Assembly (NCBI RefSeq): GCF_019186805.1
Contig: NZ_CP066783.1
Coordinates: 2,989,501-3,053,500 of the forward strand
Reading direction: 5' to 3'
Source: Comamonas fluminis
GTDB lineage: Bacteria > Pseudomonadota > Gammaproteobacteria > Burkholderiales > Burkholderiaceae_C
DNA length: 64,000 nt
The translations under genes and the position numbers were made by a program. Each line of letters starts with the position of its first letter. Position 1 is the first letter of the stretch. The notes below the pieces were generated by a model. That model was not told where the DNA came from, ran no database searches, and saw only the letters and a list, made by a program, of their open reading frames with translations. Below, piece after piece: positions 55,419 to 62,588 of the stretch.

Positions 55419-57206
55419 TCACAAATCGTCAGCACCCAGCAGCATTTCGGTGATGCCGCGGCCCGCCTGAACCATGGGGAACACGTTCTCCGTGGGGTCA
55501 GTGCGGAAGTCCAGGAACACCGTCTTGCTTTCTTCGCGCACGATGCGGCGAGCCTCACGCAGGGCACCTTCCACATCAGCAGGGTTTTCGATCAGCAGAC
55601 CACGGTGACCATAGGCCTCGGCCAGCTTCACGAAGTCGGGCAGCGAATCCATATAGCTGCTGGAGTAACGGCCCGAGTATTCAATTTCCTGCCACTGGCG
55701 CACCATGCCCAAGAAGCGGTTGTTCAAGGCGCAGATCACCACAGGCGTGTTGTACTGCTTGCAGGTGGCCAGTTCCTGAATGTTCATCTGAATCGAGCCT
55801 TCGCCCGTGATACAGAAAACTTCAGAATCCGGCTTGGCTAGCTTGATACCCATGGCATAGGGCAGACCCACACCCATGGTGCCCAGGCCGCCGGAGTTGA
55901 TCCAGCGACGGGGTTCATCAAAGCGGTAGTACTGCGCAGCCCACATCTGGTGCTGGCCCACGTCCGAAGTGATGTAGGTGTCCGTACCCTTAGTCATGTT
56001 CCACAGGGTATCGACCACGTACTGAGGCTTGATGACTTCGCCATTGCCCTTGTCATAGCTCAGGCAGTCGCGGCTGCGCCAGCCTTCAATGGTGTTCCAC
56101 CACTGGCCCAGAGCCCCTTCATCAGGGCGCTGTGTGGATTCGCGGATCATGGAGATCAGCTCGGCCAGCACATCCTTGACATCACCCACGATAGGCACAT
56201 CCACCTTCACTCGCTTGGAAATGGAGGATGGATCAATGTCGATATGGATGATCTTGCGTTCCACCGACATGAAGTGCTTGGGGTTGCCAATCACGCGATC
56301 ATCGAAGCGCGCACCCACGGCCAGCAGCACATCGCAGTTCTGCATGGCGTTGTTGGCTTCGATGGTGCCGTGCATGCCCAGCATGCCTAGGAACTTCTTG
56401 TCGCTGGCAGGATAGGCACCCAGACCCATCAGGGTGTTGGTGACAGGGTAGCCCAGCATGTCCACCAGCGTACGCAACTCGTTGCAGGCATTGCCCAGCA
56501 ACACGCCACCGCCGGTATAGATATAGGGGCGCTTGGCGCTCAGCAGCAACTGCAAAGCCTTGCGAATCTGGCCTGCGTGCCCCTTCTTGACGGGGTTGTA
56601 CGAGCGCATTTCCACTTTTTCGGGATAGCCGGTGTACAGCGCCTTCTTGAAAGACACGTCCTTCGGAATATCCACCACCACAGGACCGGGGCGACCGGTG
56701 CGGGCAATGTGGAATGCCTTTTTCATGGTCTCGGCCAAGTCGCGCACATCCTTGACCAGGAAGTTGTGCTTGACGATGGGGCGAGTGATACCCACGGTAT
56801 CGCATTCCTGGAACGCGTCAGTACCAATGTAATTGGTCGATGTCTGGCCCGACACCACCACCATAGGAATGGAATCTGTGTAGGCGGTAGCAATACCGGT
56901 CACGGCATTGGTCAGGCCTGGGCCGGAAGTCACCAGCGCGACGCCCACTTCGCCTGTGGCACGAGCAAAACCATCGGCAGCGTGCACGGCAGCCTGCTCA
57001 TGGCGCACCAGCACATGCTGAATAGTGTCTTGCTTGTAGAGCGCGTCGTAGATATAGAGAACAGCCCCGCCCGGATAGCCCCACAGATGCTTGACGCCTT
57101 CTGCCTGCAGAGACTTGACGAGGATTTCAGCGCCCATCAATTCCTGAGCGCCCTTGGGGGAAGATGCGGCTGCCGCGGAGGCCAGCTCGGCTTTGGAGAT
57201 TTCCAT
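55419..57206 (-). CDS. ilvI: Acetolactate synthase large subunit
   Basis: This 595-aa ThDP/FAD enzyme joins two pyruvates or pyruvate and 2-oxobutyrate. Features: the catalytic Glu in VLVRHEQAAVHAADGFARAT, SGPGLTNAVTGIATAYTDSI, FAD-binding GMHGTIEANNAM and GARFDDRV, and the ThDP motif GEGSIQMNIQELATCKQYNT through ALNN. The ThDP motif starts GEGS rather than the common GDGS, a conservative change. Start is ATG at 57206. The gene leads ilvI-ilvH-ilvC. Confidence 0.97.
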   Translation of the reverse strand: MEISKAELASAAAASSPKGAQELMGAEILVKSLQAEGVKHLWGYPGGAVLYIYDALYKQDTIQHVLVRHEQAAVHAADGFARATGEVGVALVTSGPGLTNAVTGIATAYTDSIPMVVVSGQTSTNYIGTDAFQECDTVGITRPIVKHNFLVKDVRDLAETMKKAFHIARTGRPGPVVVDIPKDVSFKKALYTGYPEKVEMRSYNPVKKGHAGQIRKALQLLLSAKRPYIYTGGGVLLGNACNELRTLVDMLGYPVTNTLMGLGAYPASDKKFLGMLGMHGTIEANNAMQNCDVLLAVGARFDDRVIGNPKHFMSVERKIIHIDIDPSSISKRVKVDVPIVGDVKDVLAELISMIRESTQRPDEGALGQWWNTIEGWRSRDCLSYDKGNGEVIKPQYVVDTLWNMTKGTDTYITSDVGQHQMWAAQYYRFDEPRRWINSGGLGTMGVGLPYAMGIKLAKPDSEVFCITGEGSIQMNIQELATCKQYNTPVVICALNNRFLGMVRQWQEIEYSGRYSSSYMDSLPDFVKLAEAYGHRGLLIENPADVEGALREARRIVREESKTVFLDFRTDPTENVFPMVQAGRGITEMLLGADDL

Positions 57207-57471
57207 GATCAACCTTTGTGAATTTCTCTAACGAAAAACCTTCGGTGCCCTTAGCCTGAAGCCCTTTTGAGGCCGGTTTAGGACTTAAGACCACAAGCCA
57301 TGGGCGTTTGTGTGTACGCCGGACCGTGATCCGTTTGCTTCTATTTAAGTTGAGAACATTATCGCACTGCAACAAGACCTTCAATTGCATTACGGTAAAA
57401 AACATCAAGCGATGCGATAATCGCTCACTTTTTCGCCGGCCCACGACCGGCTTCTCCAGGGTTTTTCTCTC
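57207..57471. promoter_or_regulatory. Divergent ilvI / sigma-factor control region
   Basis: A 265-bp gap. On the minus strand GATAAT (in GTGCGATAATGTT, about 57351-57366) is a -10 candidate for ilvI, giving a leader of about 150 nt. I found no clear Ile/Val/Leu-rich leader peptide with a terminator. On the plus strand GATAAT also occurs (57415-57420) ahead of the sigma gene. Confidence 0.4.
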
Positions 57472-58038
57472 TTGGCTACAGAACAAGAACTGTCTTCATT
57501 CCTCAAGGGCGTCGAAAAGCGCGCATTCAAGCGCAGCCTTTTTCACGTTCGCGATGAAGAGGCCGCCCTGGATATCGTGCAGGACAGCATGCTCAAGCTG
57601 GCCCAGCACTATGGAGACAAGCCGATCCAGGAACTGCCCATGCTGTTCCAGCGCATTCTCTCCAACTGCACCCTGGACTGGTTTCGCCGCCAGAAGACCC
57701 AGAAAGCCGTCTTCACGCACTTCAGCGACCTGGAGTCCTCCGACGAAGACGGCGATTTCGACTGGCTGGAAACCTATGCCACCAACCAGGACGAAGCCGA
57801 AGCCCACAATGCGGAAACCCTTACCGAACGCAAGCAGGTGCTACAAAGCATAGAAAAAGAAATACAAGAGTTACCAGCGCGTCAACGGGAAGCATTCCTC
57901 ATGCGTTACTGGGAGGAGATGGATGTCGCTGAGACCGCTGCCGCCATGGGTTGTTCCGAGGGTAGTGTAAAAACGCATTGTTTCCGCGCCATACAGACAT
58001 TGAGCAAGGCACTCAAGGCCAAAGGAATCGAGTTATGA
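57472..58038 (+). CDS. RNA polymerase sigma factor, ECF-like
   Basis: This 188-aa sigma-70-family protein begins at a TTG (the next ATG is inside region 2). Region 2 is AFKRSLFHVRDEEAALDIVQ, DSMLKLAQHY and LFQRILSNCTLDWFRRQKT; region 4 is IQELPARQREAFLMRYWEEM and DVAETAAAMGCSEGSVKTHC. Paired with DUF3619 it matches a common Burkholderiales operon. The signal sensed is unknown. It overlaps DUF3619 by four bases. Confidence 0.93.
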   Translation: MATEQELSSFLKGVEKRAFKRSLFHVRDEEAALDIVQDSMLKLAQHYGDKPIQELPMLFQRILSNCTLDWFRRQKTQKAVFTHFSDLESSDEDGDFDWLETYATNQDEAEAHNAETLTERKQVLQSIEKEIQELPARQREAFLMRYWEEMDVAETAAAMGCSEGSVKTHCFRAIQTLSKALKAKGIEL

Positions 58039-58490
58039 AATCCGCGCCCACTTTCCGGCAAGAACAGGCTGCCGATCGTATCGCCCGTCAAATCACCGTT
58101 CGCTTGACGGAAGGCGAAGCCTTGCTCCCTTACGAAGTGACCGAGCGACTGCGCGCCTCACGCGAGCGCGCTGTTTCCGAGCGTCGCCGTGAAATCTCGG
58201 TTCTGCACACCCAGACCAGCACCGCCGCTTCGGCTCACGGTCACACCATGACCATGGGCACGCCTGAAAATGAAGGCAGTGGCTGGTGGCGCACCCTGGT
58301 TTCGGCCATTCCAGTTTTCGCCCTGATTGCCGGCCTAGTGGTTTATAACTCTCAGTCCGACCAGAGCCTGCTGAGCGAAGTCACCGAAGTGGATACCGCC
58401 TTGCTCACAGACGATCTGCCGCCTGCCGCCTATGCGGACCCCGGCTTTGTGCAATACCTCAAGACCTCTGCAGCCAGCTCAGAGCACTGA
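58035..58490 (+). CDS. DUF3619 membrane protein, likely anti-sigma factor
   Basis: This 151-aa DUF3619 protein starts at an ATG overlapping the sigma stop (ATGA). Its N-terminal cytoplasmic part (residues ~1-80) is basic and helical, one transmembrane segment follows (TLVSAIPVFALIAGLVVYNS), and a short acidic periplasmic tail ends it. Topology and coupling to the sigma gene suggest an anti-sigma role, which is not proven for the family. Confidence 0.9.
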   Translation: MKSAPTFRQEQAADRIARQITVRLTEGEALLPYEVTERLRASRERAVSERRREISVLHTQTSTAASAHGHTMTMGTPENEGSGWWRTLVSAIPVFALIAGLVVYNSQSDQSLLSEVTEVDTALLTDDLPPAAYADPGFVQYLKTSAASSEH

Positions 58491-58509
58491 TTCGCCCTTC
58501 ACCCTCTGA

Positions 58510-59352
58510 ATGCCTTCTGAAAATCGCACTCTTTTGCAACCAGGCAACACCGCCGCCATCATGGCGGCGGTGTTGTTGATGGCTCTGTGCTACACAGGCT
58601 GGAATGTGGTTCAGCAGGTGCGTCTTGCCCCAAGCTCCGTGCCACCGGCTACGGTTGCGGCGTCCAAGTCAGTCCACTCAGACCCCGGCGCCCGTCAGCG
58701 CGCCACCACCATTGCCGCCGGACCGCGCTGGGCGGAACTGAGCCAGCACCAGCGCGCCATTCTGACCCCGCTGGAAGACCGCTGGGCCATGATTGGCGCA
58801 GGCCAGAAGCGCCGCTGGATGGCACTGGCCGATGGTTTTGACAAACTCAGCGAGCGCGAGCAAGAAAAACTGCGTGACCGCATGGAGTCTTGGTCCAGCC
58901 TGAGCGCAGCGCAGCGCAACCAGGCGCGGCTGAACTTTGCCATTACCAATAAGCTGGCTACGGACAAGCAAGCCCAGTGGGAGGCCTACCAGGCCCTGAG
59001 CGACGAAGAAAAGCGTTTGCTGGCCGCACGCGCAGCGCCCAAGGTCGTGACGGCAGCCCCTGCCATCAAGCCCGTGGCGCCAAAGAAGCTGGCACGTATC
59101 CCCGCAGCGAATGCCACCCCCGGCAATGTGCCGAATCTGCCCAAGATTCCGCCCACAACGATTCACCACCCTCCACCCCCTGTGCCCGCCACGCCAGCCA
59201 TGGTGGAAACCTCGCCGGTGCGCACGCCTTCCATCATTGTGGAAACAGCGCCTGTCGATATTCCTCGCGCAACGCCCACCACTTTGCCGCCGCTGGATGC
59301 GCCAGCGCAAGATTCCGGCAACAGCCACGGCAGCAGTCATCTGGGCAACTGA
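58510..59352 (+). CDS. DUF3106 periplasmic/membrane-anchored protein
   Basis: This 280-aa protein has one N-terminal hydrophobic segment (AAIMAAVLLMALCYTGW), a DUF3106 domain rich in repeats of the type LSxxQRxxLxPLxxxW (RWAELSQHQRAILTPLEDRW, MALADGFDKLSEREQEKLRD, WSSLSAAQRNQARLNF), and a Pro-rich tail (PPTTIHHPPPPVPATPAMVE). The repeat pattern recalls a periplasmic Zn-resistance/Spy-like helical chaperone, which is an inference. It follows DUF3619 by 19 bp. Confidence 0.88.
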   Translation: MPSENRTLLQPGNTAAIMAAVLLMALCYTGWNVVQQVRLAPSSVPPATVAASKSVHSDPGARQRATTIAAGPRWAELSQHQRAILTPLEDRWAMIGAGQKRRWMALADGFDKLSEREQEKLRDRMESWSSLSAAQRNQARLNFAITNKLATDKQAQWEAYQALSDEEKRLLAARAAPKVVTAAPAIKPVAPKKLARIPAANATPGNVPNLPKIPPTTIHHPPPPVPATPAMVETSPVRTPSIIVETAPVDIPRATPTTLPPLDAPAQDSGNSHGSSHLGN

Positions 59353-59373
59353 CACGGCCTCTACAATGACCCC

Positions 59374-59922
59374 ATGCAGCAACAAGTACCGGCTCATGAG
59401 GGCAGTTCAGCTCCCACCGACACCCCTGTTTTAATAGCGCCCAGCCTGCGCCGCAGAATGGCTTGCTGGCTTTATGAGGGCATGCTGCTCTTTGGCGTAG
59501 TCTTCATTGCAGGCTATCTGTTCAGCACCTTGTCGCAAACGCGCAACGCACTCGATAACCGTCACCTGCTTCAAGCCTTCATGCTGGTTGTGCTGGGTAT
59601 TTATTTCGCCTGGTTCTGGAGCAAAGGCCAGACGCTGGCCATGAAGACCTGGCATATTCGCGTGGTTGATGCACAGGGCCGCCCCCTGACACAGAGCCGC
59701 GCCCTGCTGCGCTATGCTTTTAGCTGGATGTGGTGGCTGCCGCCTTTAGCCGTACTCTACCCTCTGGGACTGCCGCCTCTGGAAGTGCTGGTGCTGCTCA
59801 TGGGCTGGGTACTGGTCTGGGCACTGCTCAGCCGCTTTCATCCCCAGCGCCAGTTCTGGCACGATGCCTGGGCAGGCACACGTCTGGTTCATCAGGCACC
59901 CGCTCCCAAACGCATTCGCTGA
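59374..59922 (+). CDS. RDD-family membrane protein
   Basis: This 182-aa protein has the RDD pattern: RRRMACWLYEGMLLFGVVFI, WSKGQTLAMKTWHIRVVDAQ, and four hydrophobic segments with QFWHDAWAGTRLV. Members often act in ion handling or are of unknown function. It is the fourth gene of the sigma operon, 21 bp after DUF3106. Confidence 0.88.
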   Translation: MQQQVPAHEGSSAPTDTPVLIAPSLRRRMACWLYEGMLLFGVVFIAGYLFSTLSQTRNALDNRHLLQAFMLVVLGIYFAWFWSKGQTLAMKTWHIRVVDAQGRPLTQSRALLRYAFSWMWWLPPLAVLYPLGLPPLEVLVLLMGWVLVWALLSRFHPQRQFWHDAWAGTRLVHQAPAPKRIR

Positions 59923-59936
59923 ATTTTCATCACCTC

Positions 59937-60335
59937 ATGACTTCGCCCCAGCAAGACCCCGTCAACCCGCAAAAAGGCCGCACCGGGCTATCCCGCTTTC
60001 TGCATGCAGGCAAATACTCACTGGAAGGCCTGCAAGCGGCCTGGTTTGAGCCCGCGTTCCGCCAGGAAGCCATCTGCGCCTTCATCATGGTGCCCGCGGC
60101 TTTCTGGCTGGGCCAAAGCTGGGAACAGACGGCGCTGCTAGCTGCCACCGCCATTCTTGTGCTGATTGTGGAGCTGCTCAACACCGGCATTGAAGCGGCC
60201 ATAGACCGCATTGGCCCTGAGTGGCATGAGCTGTCCAAAAAGGCCAAGGACATGGGTACGGCTGCTGTCTTTCTCTCTCTGTGGCTATGCGGCGCCGTCT
60301 GGGCCGCAGCGCTTTACCACCGTTTCATCGCATGA
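59937..60335 (+). CDS. dgkA: Diacylglycerol kinase
   Basis: This 132-aa integral membrane kinase (DgkA family) phosphorylates diacylglycerol left over from glycan synthesis. Its family motif is VELLNTGIEAAIDRIGPEWH followed by SKKAKDMGTAAVF, and it has three transmembrane segments. Start is ATG at 59937, 14 bp after the RDD stop. It overlaps the next gene by four bases. Confidence 0.95.
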   Translation: MTSPQQDPVNPQKGRTGLSRFLHAGKYSLEGLQAAWFEPAFRQEAICAFIMVPAAFWLGQSWEQTALLAATAILVLIVELLNTGIEAAIDRIGPEWHELSKKAKDMGTAAVFLSLWLCGAVWAAALYHRFIA

Positions 60336-60925
60336 CAAATCCTGCTTTCTCCATCTGCGTGTACTGCGGCTCACGCCCCGGCACCAACCCTCAATTCACA
60401 GAAGTCGCCAAGGCTGTAGGCCAATGGATTGGCGAGCGCGGCGGCCAGCTTGTCTATGGCGGCGGGCGCGCCGGCCTGATGGGCACTGTTGCTGAAGCCA
60501 CCCGCCAGGCGGGCGGCCGCGTCGTCGGCATCATTCCCCAGGCCCTGGTGGACAAGGAACTGGCCAACCAAGCTTGCGACGAACTGCACATCGTCAAGAA
60601 CATGCATGAGCGCAAAGCCATGATGGCCGAGCGCAGCGATGCCTTTGTGACACTGCCCGGCGGCATCGGCACATTTGAAGAGCTGTTTGAGATCTGGACC
60701 TGGCGCCAGCTGGGCTATCACGACAAGCCCATTGGCCTGATCAATGTCGATGGCTACTACGACACCATGATGCAATTCCTGCAGTCCTGCGTCACCAACG
60801 GCCTGATGGGTGAATGGCAGATGGGTCTGATCGAAAGCAGCAACGATGCCCCAGCCCTGCTGCAGAACCTGGTTCAAAACTCTGGCACGCGAATGGAAAC
60901 ACCGTCGCTGCGGGACGTCATCTAA
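60332..60925 (+). CDS. LOG-family nucleoside-5'-monophosphate phosphoribohydrolase
   Basis: This 197-aa TIGR00730 protein has the paired nucleotide motifs YGGGRAGLMGTVAEA and LPGGIGTFEELFEIWTWRQLG, plus the catalytic Arg in HERKAMMAERSDAF. LOG proteins cleave cytokinin ribotides in plants; bacterial members act as AMP/purine nucleosidases. It overlaps dgkA (ATGA). Substrate is not known. Confidence 0.93.
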   Translation: MTNPAFSICVYCGSRPGTNPQFTEVAKAVGQWIGERGGQLVYGGGRAGLMGTVAEATRQAGGRVVGIIPQALVDKELANQACDELHIVKNMHERKAMMAERSDAFVTLPGGIGTFEELFEIWTWRQLGYHDKPIGLINVDGYYDTMMQFLQSCVTNGLMGEWQMGLIESSNDAPALLQNLVQNSGTRMETPSLRDVI

Positions 60926-61287
60926 GCCTGCCCGGTAAGCCTTCGTCTGCACGGCCATGTGGCCAGCAGACGAGGCCAGCAGCCAGCCTGTCGCCCTCTT
61001 GGCAACTGGGCACCGCTCATTCATGGCGCCCTGCACTCACTCGATCTGCTAAAGAGGGATACCGCCACCTTCGTGCCTTCCCGGCATGATTGGCTCATCA
61101 GGTGCAACCGCCCAGCACTCTTGCGGCTATCTGTCTGACAGCACAGGCTCTTGGGCGCTTGTCATACTGAGGCGGCTGCTATGCATTTCTTTCCCCTCTT
61201 CTCAGAAATGCACGCCACATCGCCCTGACCAGACCATATTTCCAATCATTCAACGCTGGACGACTCCGTCTTGTCCGCCTGCGAATC
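60926..61287. other. Gap between LOG gene and pqiA1, with a strong stem-loop
   Basis: In this 362-bp stretch, TCGTCTGC (60943) pairs with GCAGACGA (60966-60973), and the interior GGCCA/TGGCC extends the stem. There is no T-run, so it is an uncertain terminator. The rest probably holds the pqi promoter. I find no supported gene. Confidence 0.5.
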
Positions 61288-61917
61288 GTGAAGACCTACC
61301 CTCAGCTCATCATTTGCGAACACTGCGACAGCGTTCATCAGCGGCTTGCCATCGCCGCTGGCACCACCGCACGCTGCACGCGCTGCGATGCGGTGCTGTA
61401 CCGCGCCAATCGCATGTCTGTGGATCGCTGGCTGGCCCTGACAGTAACAGCGGCCATCGTTTTCGTGATTGCCAATGTGTGCCCGGTCGTGCACATCAGC
61501 CTTCAGGGTTTGCACAACGAGGCCACCATGTGGCAGGCAGCCGCCGCACTGGCGCATGGCGCAGCCTCCCCCATTGCCGTGCCTACCGCTTTGGCCATTG
61601 TGCTGGTGCCACTGATGCAGATTGCGCTGCTGCTCTGGGTCCTGACATACGCCAGCCTGGGCCGCCGCGCCCCGGGCTTTGCGGCCGCCATGCGCAGTCT
61701 GCAAGCCTTGAAGCCGTGGAGCATGGTGGAAGTGGGCATGCTGGGCCTGCTGGTGGCCATTATCAAACTCACCAGTTTTGTGCAGGTTGCACCCGGCCCT
61801 GGCATCTGGGCCACGGCGGTGCTGATGGTGCTCATCACTGTGATTGCAAAGAATGACCTGCACTGGCTCTGGGAACTGACAGAAGACCATCAGGGCACAC
61901 AGGCGGCTGCAGCATGA
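61288..61917 (+). CDS. pqiA1: PqiA-like membrane protein, first half-protein
   Basis: This 209-aa protein has an N-terminal rubredoxin-like CxxC zinc-ribbon pair (CEHCDSVHQ ... CTRCDAVLYRAN) and four transmembrane segments of the PqiA domain (WLALTVTAAIVFVIANVCPV, WSMVEVGMLGLLVAIIKLTS). E. coli PqiA has two such domains in one chain. Start is GTG at 61288. It overlaps pqiA2 (ATGA). The Pqi/Let systems move lipid between membranes. Confidence 0.93.
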   Translation: MKTYPQLIICEHCDSVHQRLAIAAGTTARCTRCDAVLYRANRMSVDRWLALTVTAAIVFVIANVCPVVHISLQGLHNEATMWQAAAALAHGAASPIAVPTALAIVLVPLMQIALLLWVLTYASLGRRAPGFAAAMRSLQALKPWSMVEVGMLGLLVAIIKLTSFVQVAPGPGIWATAVLMVLITVIAKNDLHWLWELTEDHQGTQAAAA

Positions 61918-62588
61918 GCCAGGCCACGCCACCGCACCAGAGCGAACAAGCCCCCCGGGCAGATCAGCTTGCCATGATTGGCTGCCACAGCTGCGGCATG
62001 GTCTGCGAAGACACGCTGAACACCAGCCCCCATGCACATTGCCCGCGCTGCGATGCCGATCTGCACCGCAGACGCCCCAATAGCATCATGCGCGCCTGGG
62101 CCTTGCTGCTGGCAGGCGTCATTTTCTACATCCCCGCCAATGTGCTGCCCGTCATGTACACCAGCCTGCTGAGCAGCGGCATGGACAACACGATCATGGA
62201 AGGCGTGGTCGAGTTCTGGAAATCCGGCTCTTACGGTATTGCCCTGGTCATCTTCATTGCCAGCGTGGCTGTGCCGTGCGCCAAATTTCTTACGCTGGCC
62301 CTGCTGCTCATCACATCACAGCGGCGCAGCGTCTGGAAGATGCGCGAACGCGCCCGCCTGTACCGCATGGTGGAATTCATTGGCTACTGGTCCATGCTGG
62401 ACGTGCTGGTGGTGGCCATTGTGGCGGCGCTGGTCAAATTTCAGGGGCTCAGCGACATCGAGCCCCGCGTCGGCATTCTTTTCTTTGGCATGGTGGTGAT
62501 TTTCACCATGCTCGCCGCCATGTCCTTCGACCCCAGACTGATCTGGGATGCAGAGACCGGCAGCAGACACGATGGTGAAACGGCATGA
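61914..62588 (+). CDS. pqiA2: PqiA-like membrane protein, second half-protein
   Basis: This 224-aa protein repeats the same layout: CxxC pairs (CHSCGMVCEDTLN ... CPRCDADLHRRRPNS), then membrane segments including AWALLLAGVIFYIPANVLPV and YWSMLDVLVVAIVAALVKFQ. It overlaps pqiA1 and pqiB by four bases each, so all three genes are translationally coupled. Confidence 0.93.
   Translation: MSQATPPHQSEQAPRADQLAMIGCHSCGMVCEDTLNTSPHAHCPRCDADLHRRRPNSIMRAWALLLAGVIFYIPANVLPVMYTSLLSSGMDNTIMEGVVEFWKSGSYGIALVIFIASVAVPCAKFLTLALLLITSQRRSVWKMRERARLYRMVEFIGYWSMLDVLVVAIVAALVKFQGLSDIEPRVGILFFGMVVIFTMLAAMSFDPRLIWDAETGSRHDGETA

Noticed and set aside
57127..57486. Possible ilv leader peptide (starts MQLKVLLQCDNVLNLN) on the minus strand
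   Set aside because: It continues without stop into ilvI in another frame, has no matching terminator, and lacks a run of Ile/Val/Leu codons like the leu leader.
61086..61856. A 256-codon frame overlapping pqiA1
   Set aside because: It is out of frame with the clear PqiA protein and lacks hydrophobic segments or motifs.
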